This document shows positions 55,561-64,000 of a DNA stretch of 64,000 nucleotides, piece by piece; position 1 is the stretch's first letter, and every line of letters begins with the position of its first letter. The notes below the pieces were generated by a model. The model made no database searches and was not told the DNA's origin. It saw nothing but the letters and a program-made list of their open reading frames with translations. The stretch spans positions 59,586-123,585 of the forward strand of contig NZ_JAJNCZ010000013.1 in the NCBI RefSeq assembly GCF_021026345.1, given 5' to 3'. This DNA is from Rhizobium sp. GN54 (GTDB taxonomy: Bacteria; Pseudomonadota; Alphaproteobacteria; Rhizobiales; Rhizobiaceae). The position numbers were made by a program, and so were the translations under genes.

Positions 55561-56778
55561 ATGGAAAACGCACTCAGACGACCCCAGGACCTTCTTTCGT
55601 CCGCCGACCGGATCATGCGGCATTCGCAATTGCTGTCGGCGCAACTGCAGAACCTGCGGCAGCAGATGTATCCGCCGGAGGCGATGAAATCGCTCCGCAC
55701 CTTTTCCTCGAAGGACACTGCCGCCCTGCTCGGCATTGCCGAATCGACGCTGCGCCAGATGTCGCTGGATGGCGAGGCAGTGATCCCCGACCGGCAGGAC
55801 AACGGCCGACGGGTCTATACGCTTTCCCAGGTCAACGAGATTCGCGCCTACCTTGCCAACCGGCGCCCGGCGGAAGCCCTCGACTTCCTTCCGCGCCGGC
55901 GGGCCGGCGACAAGCTGCAGGTGCTCGCCATTGCCAACTTCAAGGGCGGTTCTGCGAAGACGACGACGACCGTGCACCTCGCCCACTATCTCGCCTTGCA
56001 GGGCCTGCGCGTCCTTGCCATCGATCTCGATCCGCAGGCCTCGCTTTCCACCATGTTCGGCTACCAGCCCGAGTTCGACGTGGATGCCAACCAGACGCTC
56101 TATGCCGCGATCCGCTATGACGAGAACGAGCGGGTTCCCCTCTCGGCGGTCGTTCGCCGGACCTACTTCGACGGCGTCGACATCGTGCCCGGCAATCTCG
56201 AGCTGATGGAATACGAGCACGAGACGCCGCAGGCGATCGCAAAGGGCCTGTCGCGCGGCGACGGCATGTTCTTCCGCCGGCTGAAGACGGTGCTCGCGGA
56301 GGTCGAGGATCGCTACGACGTGGTGCTGATCGACGCGCCGCCGCAGCTCGGCTACCTCACCCTCGGTGCGCTCTATGCGGCGACCGGGCTTTTGATCACC
56401 GTGCATCCGGCCATGCTCGACGTCGCCTCGATGAACCAATTCCTGGCGATGACGAGTGACCTGCTCGGCGTGATCGAAGACGCCGGCGGCTCGCTCGAGC
56501 ACGACTTCATCCGCTACGTGCTGACCCGCCACAATCCGCATGACGTGCCACAGGTGAACGTCGTGGCCCTTTTGCGCTCGCTGTTCGGCGAGGACGTGCT
56601 TGCCGCTTTCGTCGTCGATACCACCGCGATCGCCAGCGCCGGCCTGGAGAAGAAGAGCCTCTACGAGATGACGCGAGGCAGCGTCGGTCGTGATACGCTC
56701 AACCGGGCGCTCGAATCGGTCGATGCCGTGAACGCCGAGATATTCCGCCACATCAAGACTGTCTGGGGACGCAAATGA
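55561..56778 (+). CDS. repA: Plasmid partitioning protein RepA (ParA type), second copy
   Basis: A 405-residue RepA. N-terminal MerR-like region (FSSKDTAALLGIAESTLRQMSLDGEAVIPD), Walker A KGGSAKTTT from residue 128, VLAIDLDPQASLSTMFGYQPE, VPGNLELMEYEHETPQA and VDAVNAEIFRHIKTVWGRK at the C-terminus. Forms the segregation ATPase with RepB and probably represses its own operon. It overlaps repB by ATGA. Unlike the first RepA at 41944, it has a repB partner but no repC downstream. The two RepA proteins share architecture but differ through most of their length. Confidence 0.93.
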   Translation: MENALRRPQDLLSSADRIMRHSQLLSAQLQNLRQQMYPPEAMKSLRTFSSKDTAALLGIAESTLRQMSLDGEAVIPDRQDNGRRVYTLSQVNEIRAYLANRRPAEALDFLPRRRAGDKLQVLAIANFKGGSAKTTTTVHLAHYLALQGLRVLAIDLDPQASLSTMFGYQPEFDVDANQTLYAAIRYDENERVPLSAVVRRTYFDGVDIVPGNLELMEYEHETPQAIAKGLSRGDGMFFRRLKTVLAEVEDRYDVVLIDAPPQLGYLTLGALYAATGLLITVHPAMLDVASMNQFLAMTSDLLGVIEDAGGSLEHDFIRYVLTRHNPHDVPQVNVVALLRSLFGEDVLAAFVVDTTAIASAGLEKKSLYEMTRGSVGRDTLNRALESVDAVNAEIFRHIKTVWGRK

Positions 56779-57806
56779 ACAGCGCCAGTGATCGATCCAA
56801 GAGAATGAAGGCCATGTTCGGCGGCATCAACGCCGATGAGCTTGCCGCAGCGGTCGCCCCCTCGCCGCTGTCCCAGGCCGGCCGGCGGGTGTCCTCCGGC
56901 GCCGTACGCTCGATGCAGGACTCCTTTTCGGCGATCGAGGACGAGAACGCCCGTCTGCGCGAGCAGATCGCCGGGTCGGAAGCGGTCGTGGAATTGGGCC
57001 CGGAACAGGTGACGCCCTCCTTCGTGCGCGACCGCATGGACGGGCAGGTCGACCCGGATCTTGCCGAACTGGTGCGCAGCATCGGCGAGCATGGCCAGCA
57101 GGTGCCGATCCTCGTGCGCCCGCATCCGGAGGCAAACGGGCTTTTCCAGATCGCCTACGGCCATCGTCGCTGGCAGGCGGCGCGCGAGCTCGGCCGTCCC
57201 GTCAAGGCAATCGTGCGGGAGCTGTCCGACGACGCCCTCGTGATCGCCCAGGGCAAGGAGAACAGCGAACGGAAGGACCTGTCCTTCATCGAGCAGGCGC
57301 TTTTCGCGCAGGAGCTCAAGGAGCGCGGCTTCGATCGGCAGACCATCGCTGCGGCGCTCGGTCGAAGCGAGGACAAGGGGCTGGCCTATATCTCGATCCT
57401 GTCGTCGCTCGCCGGCGCTCTGCCGCAGGAGATCGTCCGCAAGATCGGCCCGGCGCCGAAGACCGGCCGCCCGAAATGGGAGAAGCTTGCAGCCCATTTT
57501 TCCGACCGCAAGCTGCCGGCTGCCCGATCTTCGGCGGCGAACGGACTGATTTCGTCCGACCGGTGGCTGAGTGCCGACAGCGATGCCCGCTTTGCCCTGT
57601 TGCTTTCGCTGCTGGAGGCCAAGGAGAAACCGGCGCCGGCACGAAGCGTCATCAAGGGTGCGGCTGGCCAGGATGCCGTCTCGATCGAGAGGGCAGGGAC
57701 GGTGACACGGTTTTCCGTCGACGAGCGGCAGGTCCCGGGCCTCGCCGAGTGGCTGGCCCGCGAGATGCCGGGTCTCCTGCAGCGCTTCGAACAGAGGCGC
57801 GGCTGA
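56775..57806 (+). CDS. repB: Plasmid partitioning protein RepB (ParB type)
   Basis: A 343-residue RepB. Early residues carry the conserved MFGGIN motif, then a ParB/Srx-type domain (DPDLAELVRSIGEHGQQVPILVRPHP, YGHRRWQAARELG, GKENSERKDLSFIEQA), a KorB-like helix-turn-helix, and a C-terminal dimer region. It binds parS and, with RepA, partitions the replicon. Coupled to repA by ATGA overlap. RepC would be expected about 100-150 bp downstream in a complete operon, but a hairpin and then the aldolase gene follow instead. It is the only repB in the window. Confidence 0.92.
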   Translation: MNSASDRSKRMKAMFGGINADELAAAVAPSPLSQAGRRVSSGAVRSMQDSFSAIEDENARLREQIAGSEAVVELGPEQVTPSFVRDRMDGQVDPDLAELVRSIGEHGQQVPILVRPHPEANGLFQIAYGHRRWQAARELGRPVKAIVRELSDDALVIAQGKENSERKDLSFIEQALFAQELKERGFDRQTIAAALGRSEDKGLAYISILSSLAGALPQEIVRKIGPAPKTGRPKWEKLAAHFSDRKLPAARSSAANGLISSDRWLSADSDARFALLLSLLEAKEKPAPARSVIKGAAGQDAVSIERAGTVTRFSVDERQVPGLAEWLAREMPGLLQRFEQRRG

Positions 57807-57820
57807 GGCTCGCCGCGGGC

Positions 57821-57845
57821 GGACCCGCCGACCGATGGCGGGTCC
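57821..57845 (+). terminator. Hairpin directly after repB
   Basis: GGACCCGCC and GGCGGGTCC pair perfectly over 9 bp with a 7-nt loop, 14 bp after the repB stop. There is no T-run. It may end the repAB transcript where repC would usually follow. Confidence 0.45.
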
Positions 57846-57934
57846 CGGTTCGGCTTCCGGCCGGGACGTGGCGCGGGGAGGGGCTGAGAAGCGTTCCCGT
57901 TGCTATTCCACTGAAATCAAAGCGGAAATTTCGA

Positions 57935-57956
57935 CGGTGTATCAGCTGTAACACCG
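57935..57956. other. Imperfect 22-bp palindrome downstream of repB
   Basis: CGGTGT (57935-57940) and ACACCG (57951-57956) flank a CAGCTG core, with two mismatched pairs between. It recalls repABC partition dyads only loosely. The remainder of 57807-58217 holds the post-repB hairpin and the aldolase operator repeat; no ctRNA signature and no gene were found there. Confidence 0.3.
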
Positions 57957-58090
57957 CGGGTGCCGGAAGGACAATGGCAGGAGTTGCGGAAGCCGCGGGT
58001 CGGCGAATCGCCAATGAGATCGAAATCGGCATCCGGAGCGGGCCTGGCGGCTGTCATTTGCGTCCATCCAAGGCCTTGAAATCCCTTGCT

Positions 58091-58124
58091 AATCGATTTG
58101 ATTTTCTTTCAATCGATTTGGTTT
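58091..58124. promoter_or_regulatory. 20-bp-phased direct repeat before fba, candidate operator
   Basis: AATCGATTTG at 58091-58100 and again at 58111-58120; extending to 14 bases the copies differ at one position. The period is exactly 20 bp, about two helical turns, and each holds the palindrome AATCGATT, typical of LacI-family operators. It lies 94-127 bp upstream of the aldolase start in an AT-rich patch. Confidence 0.5.
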
Positions 58125-58217
58125 AAGCTTGGCGGCGGTCGGCCTGTTGCAACGCTGCTTGCTTCTGTGATTAGTGCCAGCCATCCAGGATTTTTTTCCA
58201 GAACAGGGAGATACGGA

Positions 58218-59261
58218 ATGGCGTTGATTACCATGCGGCAGTTGCTCGATCATGCTGCAGAGAACGACTACGCACTGCCGGCGTTCAACGTGAACAACCT
58301 CGAATACATTCAGGCCGTCATGCGCGCCGCCGACGCGACCGACTCTCCGGTGATCCTGCAAGCGAGCCGCGGTGCCAGGGCCTATGCCGGCGATGCCTTC
58401 CTGCGACACCTCATTCTCGGGGCGGCAGAGGAATATCCGCATATCCCGGTCTGCCTCCATCTCGACCACGGCGATCAGCCCTCGACCTGCATCTCCGCGA
58501 TCACCAACGGCTTTACCTCGGTGATGATGGACGGCTCGCTGCTGGCCGACGGCAAGACGGTCGCCAGCTACGAATACAATGTCGGCGTGACGGCGGAGGT
58601 GGTGAAGATCGCGCATGCGGCCGGCGTATCGGTCGAGGGTGAACTCGGCTGTCTCGGCAACCTGGAAACGGGCGCCGGCGACAAGGAGGACGGCCATGGC
58701 TTCGAGGGCAAGCTGTCGCGCGAGGAGCTTCTGACCGATCCGGACCAGGCGCTGGACTTCGTCAGCAAGACCGGCGTCGACGCGCTTGCCGTTGCGATCG
58801 GCACCAGCCATGGCGCCTACAAGTTCACGCGCGAGCCGGACGGCGAGATCCTGTCGATCGAGACCATCGCGAAGATCAACCGGAAACTGCCGAACACGCA
58901 TCTCGTCATGCACGGTTCGTCGTCCGTTCCGAAGGACCTGCAGGACCTGTTCAACGCCTATGGCGGCAAGATGAAGCCGACCTGGGGGGTGCCGGTATCG
59001 GAGATCCAGAAGGCGATCCCGCTCGGCGTCCGAAAGGTCAACATCGACACCGACCTGCGCCTTGCGATGACCGGAACCATCCGCAAGCAGTTCGCCGAGA
59101 ACCCGGAGAATTTCGACCCGCGCAACTATCTCAAGCCGGCGACGGCGCTGATGGTCGAGGTCTGCAAGGAGCGTTTCGAGGCTTTCCGCTCGGCCGGCAA
59201 GGCATCGAAGATCCGCGTCAAGCGGCTGCCGGACATGGCAAGGTTCTACGCCGCGGCGTGA
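58218..59261 (+). CDS. fba: Fructose-bisphosphate aldolase, class II
   Basis: A 347-residue class II (zinc) aldolase. Features: [19 protein letters not shown] near residue 25, HLDHGDQ with catalytic Asp and a zinc His, EGELGCLG (zinc Glu), GTSHGAYKF and VMHGSSS (zinc His), and [11 protein letters not shown]. It condenses DHAP and G3P or cleaves FBP in the cytoplasm; tagatose-bisphosphate is an alternative. GGGAG is 7 bp before ATG 58218. It is monocistronic, with a two-copy operator-like repeat upstream; its presence directly behind the repAB genes places central-carbon metabolism on this replicon. Confidence 0.93.
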   Translation: MALITMRQLLDHAAENDYALPAFNVNNLEYIQAVMRAADATDSPVILQASRGARAYAGDAFLRHLILGAAEEYPHIPVCLHLDHGDQPSTCISAITNGFTSVMMDGSLLADGKTVASYEYNVGVTAEVVKIAHAAGVSVEGELGCLGNLETGAGDKEDGHGFEGKLSREELLTDPDQALDFVSKTGVDALAVAIGTSHGAYKFTREPDGEILSIETIAKINRKLPNTHLVMHGSSSVPKDLQDLFNAYGGKMKPTWGVPVSEIQKAIPLGVRKVNIDTDLRLAMTGTIRKQFAENPENFDPRNYLKPATALMVEVCKERFEAFRSAGKASKIRVKRLPDMARFYAAA

Positions 59262-59499
59262 GCCGTTACGCCGGGGCGGGGAGGCGACTTCCCGCCCGGA
59301 TCGGAATGGGTTGCCTGCGTCGTAGCCAGACTTCAGGCTCCAGTTGAGGCCTTTGGCCGATCGCGGTCGCGTTGTTCACGCAGCCGGCACCAGATCACGC
59401 CGGCCATCACGAAGGCTGACGCCTTCATGGTTAACAACCAGTAGATAAAGATAACCGTCAGTTTGCTTTCATTGCGGGCGGCGAACGTCCAGAAATCAG

Positions 59500-59690
59500 C
59501 CTGTTACGCAAGCGTCCTATATGGCATGAACTGGCCAGACGGGGATACGGCAACAACCGGGAGGCGGGCAAGGGCAGCAGGAGGTCCTCCACCATGCGCA
59601 GGCTCGACAAAAGGCGGAAATAAAGCCACACCGCATGGGCTGTCGCTTCCGCTGGAAAGCGGTGGCGACGATAATGCGGGTCTTGGGCTA
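59500..59690 (-). pseudogene. IS6 family transposase remnant (N-terminal part)
   Basis: On the minus strand about 36 residues (59682-59575) read as the conserved IS6-family N-terminus: YRRHRFPAEATAHAVWLYFR, then SLRMVEDLLL, matching the form YKRHRFPPEIIAHAVWLYFR-LSLRLVEEMLL. Afterwards the frame loses similarity; a residual match may continue in another frame toward 59510. The DDE catalytic domain is absent and no inverted ends were found, so it is a dead fragment of an old insertion. Confidence 0.65.
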
Positions 59691-59886
59691 CTTGCACCAT
59701 GGCCCATATTCCCGGATCCTCATCAGCCATCGGCTAAGTTTGCAATGCCCTTCCGACTCATCCCCTGTGCCAGCGGCAGTCATCTACTGGTGAGGGGGAG
59801 TAAACGGCTCCGGTCGGTCGCCACGACGTGCGCGATGTCGAATTGCCACCTTCGCAGGCAGAGATCGAAACTTCTCGTTTTAATAC

Positions 59887-59915
59887 TTGACGAAAGTACT
59901 CATGAAAAATATTAA
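59887..59915 (+). promoter_or_regulatory. Candidate sigma-70 promoter of the large secreted protein
   Basis: TTGACG (59887-59892), 17-bp spacer and TATTAA (59910-59915) in an AT-rich patch unlike the surroundings. The predicted leader is about 160 nt. No Fur-like dyad was recognised. Confidence 0.45.
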
Positions 59916-60082
59916 GTTCCTGCCGTTCAACCGCGGCGGGTTCATGTATGTGCGTCGGGCAGGGGGCTCAACGCACTAAAATTACTTTTTCAACTGTGGC
60001 CTCTCCTGATCGCATCTCCTGCGTTCGGGTCGGCGAAGCCATGTCTTTTTATGGGGCCGATCTGGCCCGGGGAGAATCAAAC

Positions 60083-63000
60083 ATGAGTGCGCCAACCATC
60101 ACCGTGACTCCGACGACCGTCGTATTCGGGGAGCAGCAAGACCTCGGAACGTCGACACAGGCGGTCGAGACGCTCGTCTTCGACGCCAACGGCGACGGTC
60201 TCCAGGATCTCGTCCTCAACGGACGCAATTCAAATACGATCTCGCTGATGCTGAACCAGGGCGACGGTTCCTTCGGGGCCGCAACGACGATTGCGACCGG
60301 ATCCCAATGGCACATCTACAACGGCGACATCGACGGCGACGGCAATCAGGACGTCCTGATGACGCGCTGGAACGAAGACTACAGCGAACAGACGCTGGGT
60401 TACCTGAAGAACAATGGCGACGGCACATTCGGCGCGTTTGAAACGCTTGAGACCGGCTTCCGGAACATTCTGGACGTCACCACTGTCGACTTTGACGGCG
60501 ACGGCGATCTCGACGTGCTGACGGCTGGAAGCGGCGACGCAGGGGTCATGATCGCAAAGAACAACGGCGACGGCACGTTTACGAAGTCGCTGCTGGCGAC
60601 CGGCACATCCGTCTACTCCGTCTCAACCGGCGACATCAACGGCGACGGCATCCTCGATGTTGTCACGACCGACGGCGGCGGCAATTTCAAAGCCTTCACC
60701 GTCGGTGCGGATGGCCAGAGCACCCAAACCCATTTGTTCAATCTCGATGCGATCTATCCCGCCGAAAGTGTCGAGCTTGTCGACCTCGACGGCGACGGCG
60801 CCCTTGATGCAGTGGTCGCAAACTCCAACCGCAAGGAACTGTCCTGGTTGAAGGGCAATGGCGACGGCACGTTCGGCGCCAAGCAGACGATAGCCGACGG
60901 CAACGAGCAAAGCCCCTATGTCACCGGTTTCCGGGTGGTCGACGTCAACGGCGACGGCCGATTGGACATCATCGCCGGTTCGCCGAGGACGGTTGGAGAA
61001 ACGGCGCAGACCCAGCAATCCTACCTTTCCTGGTTCGAGCAGGAGGCAGACGGCACCTTCACCGAGCACATGACGAATGTGAAATATCCGTCCGAAGCCG
61101 ACTTCTTCGACGTCAACTATGGCGACCTCAACAATGACGGCGTGATCGACCTGATTTCCGCAGGTCCGGTTTCGATCGGCGGCAGCCGCAACTATGTACG
61201 CTTCGCAACCGGGATGGAGGCGATCGAAGTCGCCGAAAACGCGCCGACCGCGCTGCACGGCATTGCCTTCAGCGATGATTCGACCGGCGCGGTTGAAGTC
61301 ACGCTCAGCGTCGACCGCGGCACGCTCGACGCCACCTCTGCAGCCGGCGTCACCGTCTCCGGTTCCGGGTCGCAGGTCGTTCTGACCGGTACCGTCGCCG
61401 ACATCAACGCGTTCCTCGAAAACGATGGCGTGCTGTTCACCACGGCCAACAACGACGAGACCAGCGCCAAGCTCAACATCACCATCAACGATCAGGATCC
61501 CCTGAATCCCTCCGTGGTTTCCAAGACGATCGGGTTGGCCGTGACGCCGGCGGACGACCTGAGCCCCGTGGACGTAGAGTTGAGCGGCGACACCGTCGCC
61601 GAGGACGCAGCCATCGGAACACTGATCGGGACGCTGTCTGCTACCGATCCCGAGGGTGGTCCCGTCACTTACAGCCTCTACAGCGGTGGCCAATATGTGA
61701 CGCTGGACGGAAACCAGTTGAAGCTCAACACCGCGCTCGATTTCGAAGGCCAGAGCAGCTTCCAGATCATCGTCCGCGCCACCGACGAGGGCGGCGCCTT
61801 CACCGACCAGACCCTGACGATCGACGTCACCAACGCCAACGAGGCACCGCTCAGCATTGCATTGTCGAAGCTGCTTGTGCCTCAGAGCAGTGCGGCGGGA
61901 ACGGTCGTCGGCGACCTGACCACCACCGATCCCGACAGCGGCGACACCTTCACCTACAGTATCCCCGGCGGCAGCGACGCATTCGAGATCGTCGACAACA
62001 AGCTCGTCGTCAAGGACTTGAGCGGAGCTCTCATCCACGACGTCAAGGTGCTGGCAACCGATTCGGGCGGCCTGACCGTCGAGAAGTCCTTCCGTATCAC
62101 CACGACCGACGACGACGGCAACCCGCTCGGCTCTGCCGGCACGATCACCATCGACGCATCGAATGCCGCAAGCATGGACTTCGAGGCCTATATCCGCGGC
62201 GGCTTCCTCGCTGGAACCGTTGGCGGCGGCATGCCGGTGTTCGACAACGGCGGCGCGTTCTCTGGCAGCGAGGTCATGATGGCCTACGGTTCGGACACGG
62301 CTTCGAAGTACGTGCTGGCGCGCGGATCGATGGAGTATTACTTCGCCACCCATACTATCTGGGGCGAAATCGGCACCATCGAGTACGGCACCCGCGGCAA
62401 CGGCGCCTACGATTCGTCCGGTTCTTTCCAGGGCGGCGCGGCCGAACTGCGGATCACCGGGCTCTCTCTCAGCAACAACAAGCCGATCGGCGCTGACGAA
62501 GCGGAAATCGAGGCCAATGGTCCGGTTCACAACTTCACCGTCGCGCACATGTACGGCGATATCGGTTCAACGGGCAGGATCGGGGTCTATTCAGATTCGC
62601 TCGATGCCTACGCCCAGAACTATATCGGCTCGGCCGGCGCGGACGTCTTCACCGGTACAGTATTCGCCGACACGATCAACGGTGGTGCCGGCGATGACAC
62701 GCTCAACGGCGGCGGTGGCAACGACACGATTCGAATCGGCACGGGCAATGACATTGTCGATGGCGGCGACGGCGTCGACACGGTCATCGTCGACGGCAAT
62801 TTTGCTGACTACAACCTGCTCGCGCTCAGCACCATCTATCTCACCGAGAACGCATCCGGCGAAATGGATCGTATCCGCACCACCGAGTACATCAAGTTCA
62901 AGGACGCACTCTATAACGTCGCCACGCAGGAGGTGACGCCGATCGAAGACCTGGCACCGACAGGCCTCGACATCTCGGCGAAGACCGTCTCCGAGAATGT

Positions 63001-64000
63001 GGCGATCGGCACGGTCGTCGGGACCTTCTCGGCGACCGATCCGGAAGGCGGTGCGCTGGCCTATACCCTGACGAGCGACGCCGGCGGCCTGTTCAGGCTC
63101 GATGGCGCCAAGCTCGTCACGGCAAAGGCGATCGACTACGAGACGGTGAAGTCGGGTACTGTGACGGTCGAGGTCTCCGACGGCGTCAATACCGTGGCCG
63201 AGAGCTTCACCATCGGCGTGCAGGACGTGAACGAGGCGCCGACGGCGCTTGCGCTGTCCAAGTCGTCGGTGGCGGAGAACGCCAAGGTCGGCACGGTCGT
63301 CGGCACATTGTCGGCAAAAGACCCGGAAGGCGGTGCGGTCTCCTACAGCCTGTCGTCCAACCCCGGCGGCATCTTCAAGGTCGTCGGCAACCAGCTGCAG
63401 CTGGCCAAGGCCGTGGACTACGAGACGGCCAGGAGCCACGCGGTCACCGTCGTCGCCAAGGATTCCTCCGGCAACAGCACGAGCAAGGCGCTGTCGATCA
63501 AGGTGACCAATGTCGACGAGGCGCCGACCGCGCTTTCGCTGTCCAAGGCGACGGTCGCCGAGACCGCCAAGGCCGGCACGACGATCGGCAAGCTTTCGGC
63601 CAAGGATCCCGAAGGCGGCGCGGTCTCCTACAGCCTGTCGTCCAACCCGGGCGGCCTGTTCAAGATCGTCGGCAATTCGCTGCAGCTTGCCAAGGGCGTC
63701 GACTATGAGAAGGCGAAGAGCCACGCCGTCACGGTGGTGGCCACCGACGTCGGCGGCAAGACCACGTCGAAGTCGTTCTCGATCGGCGTGACTGACGTCA
63801 ACGAGGCCCCGACGTCGATCGCGCTTTCGAAGTCGACGGTTGCGGAGAACAGCAAGAAGGGCACGACGGTCGGCACCTTCTCGGCGAAGGATCCGGAAGG
63901 CAAGGCGCTCACCTACAAGCTGACGGATACGGCCGGCGGGCTGTTCAAGCTGTCGGGCACCAAGCTGCAGGTGGCCAAGGCGATCGACTACGAGAAGGTG
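60083..64000 (+). CDS. Giant secreted protein: FG-GAP, cadherin-like, HasA-like and RTX domains (3' end outside window)
   Basis: The frame is open for 1306 residues to the window edge. FG-GAP/VCBS repeats with calcium DxDxDG loops (DANGDG, DIDGDG, DFDGDG) cover about residues 25-380, then a cadherin-like block 380-490 and two cadherin-like domains to about 690. Residues 690-850 resemble the HasA hemophore: AYGSDTASKYVLARGSMEYY, with Tyr752/Tyr753 and His757 in THTIWGEIG, echoing HasA's Tyr75/His83 heme ligands. RTX nonapeptides (GGAGDDTLNGGGGNDTI) follow at 853-900, then at least four near-identical cadherin-like repeats of about 98 residues. There is no Sec signal, fitting type I secretion. 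ATG 60083 has GGGGAGAA 6 bp upstream; ATG 60041 is an alternative. Confidence 0.88.
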   Translation, partial: MSAPTITVTPTTVVFGEQQDLGTSTQAVETLVFDANGDGLQDLVLNGRNSNTISLMLNQGDGSFGAATTIATGSQWHIYNGDIDGDGNQDVLMTRWNEDYSEQTLGYLKNNGDGTFGAFETLETGFRNILDVTTVDFDGDGDLDVLTAGSGDAGVMIAKNNGDGTFTKSLLATGTSVYSVSTGDINGDGILDVVTTDGGGNFKAFTVGADGQSTQTHLFNLDAIYPAESVELVDLDGDGALDAVVANSNRKELSWLKGNGDGTFGAKQTIADGNEQSPYVTGFRVVDVNGDGRLDIIAGSPRTVGETAQTQQSYLSWFEQEADGTFTEHMTNVKYPSEADFFDVNYGDLNNDGVIDLISAGPVSIGGSRNYVRFATGMEAIEVAENAPTALHGIAFSDDSTGAVEVTLSVDRGTLDATSAAGVTVSGSGSQVVLTGTVADINAFLENDGVLFTTANNDETSAKLNITINDQDPLNPSVVSKTIGLAVTPADDLSPVDVELSGDTVAEDAAIGTLIGTLSATDPEGGPVTYSLYSGGQYVTLDGNQLKLNTALDFEGQSSFQIIVRATDEGGAFTDQTLTIDVTNANEAPLSIALSKLLVPQSSAAGTVVGDLTTTDPDSGDTFTYSIPGGSDAFEIVDNKLVVKDLSGALIHDVKVLATDSGGLTVEKSFRITTTDDDGNPLGSAGTITIDASNAASMDFEAYIRGGFLAGTVGGGMPVFDNGGAFSGSEVMMAYGSDTASKYVLARGSMEYYFATHTIWGEIGTIEYGTRGNGAYDSSGSFQGGAAELRITGLSLSNNKPIGADEAEIEANGPVHNFTVAHMYGDIGSTGRIGVYSDSLDAYAQNYIGSAGADVFTGTVFADTINGGAGDDTLNGGGGNDTIRIGTGNDIVDGGDGVDTVIVDGNFADYNLLALSTIYLTENASGEMDRIRTTEYIKFKDALYNVATQEVTPIEDLAPTGLDISAKTVSENVAIGTVVGTFSATDPEGGALAYTLTSDAGGLFRLDGAKLVTAKAIDYETVKSGTVTVEVSDGVNTVAESFTIGVQDVNEAPTALALSKSSVAENAKVGTVVGTLSAKDPEGGAVSYSLSSNPGGIFKVVGNQLQLAKAVDYETARSHAVTVVAKDSSGNSTSKALSIKVTNVDEAPTALSLSKATVAETAKAGTTIGKLSAKDPEGGAVSYSLSSNPGGLFKIVGNSLQLAKGVDYEKAKSHAVTVVATDVGGKTTSKSFSIGVTDVNEAPTSIALSKSTVAENSKKGTTVGTFSAKDPEGKALTYKLTDTAGGLFKLSGTKLQVAKAIDYEKV

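Larger units (their letters stand above)
59262..60082. other. 820-bp region without an intact gene
   Basis: Holds an IS6-type transposase remnant on the minus strand (about 59500-59690), a plausible sigma-70 promoter at 59887-59915, and the leader of the large secreted protein. The open frame 59463-59915 (+) lies opposite the remnant and shows no family resemblance. A short minus-strand frame near 59350-59450 with a hydrophobic stretch is too weak to call. Confidence 0.55.

Noticed and set aside
59463..59915. 150-residue plus-strand open frame
   Set aside because: Overlaps the IS6 remnant on the other strand, has biased composition and no ribosome-binding site.
60623..62548. 641-residue open frame on the minus strand
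   Set aside because: Shadow of the FG-GAP/cadherin protein; the repeat structure only makes sense on the plus strand.

Overview
The window is high-GC DNA with alphaproteobacterial, Rhizobiales-like content (the Rhizobium, Sinorhizobium, Agrobacterium and Shinella type). Evidence for this is the repABC-family replication genes, the antisense ctRNA signature before repC, a RIME-like intergenic palindrome, a PhoB-type DUF47-pit operon and many solute-binding ABC transporters. The replication genes suggest a secondary replicon (chromid or megaplasmid) rather than the main chromosome. No tRNA, rRNA or CRISPR array was seen.

Layout. 1-5.05 kb: a ribose-type sugar ABC transporter, with its binding-protein gene cut by the window edge, plus an SMP-30/gluconolactonase. 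5.4-10.6 kb: a DUF3141 hydrolase (PHA-synthase-like GxCxG box), phosphate acyltransferase, acetate/propionate kinase and FabI. 10.8-12.2 kb: a MaoC hydratase and a CitE-like lyase. 12.2-16.3 kb: a VOC protein, 5-oxoprolinase genes pxpC-pxpB divergent from pxpA, and a D-amino-acid-aminotransferase-like gene. 16.4-18.1 kb: DUF47-pit with a PHO box. 18.2-21.8 kb: an outer-membrane-like protein, then DUF3300 and DUF2950 envelope proteins.

21.8-33.5 kb: a long leftward catabolic operon (PotABCD-type ABC transporter, HisD-like dehydrogenase with altered metal ligands, Zn-alcohol dehydrogenase, GntR/HutC regulator, kinase-fold protein, nitrilase), headed by an SDR and facing a HisC-like aminotransferase. 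Two similar operator-like sites lie at its promoters. 33.5-41.7 kb: a second PotABCD-type transporter, an agmatinase-family ureohydrolase divergent from a GcvA-type LysR regulator, an aminotransferase and a MarR regulator.

41.9-57.8 kb: the most distinctive part. A repABC-type system is split in two: repA-ctRNA-repC without repB at 41.9-44.7 kb, and repA-repB without repC at 55.6-57.8 kb. Between them lie about 11 kb of accessory genes (DSD1-like PLP enzyme with a sugar-lactone oxidase, TetR regulator, HMA protein, aldehyde dehydrogenase with a GAF-Fis regulator, FCD regulator, prolyl aminopeptidase-like hydrolase, M24 peptidase). The two halves together carry one repB, one repC and two divergent repA genes.

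58-64 kb: a class II fructose-bisphosphate aldolase behind a 20-bp-phased direct repeat, an IS6-type transposase remnant, then a giant secreted protein running off the end of the window. That protein has FG-GAP calcium repeats, cadherin-like domains, a HasA-hemophore-like segment, RTX repeats and more cadherin-like repeats.
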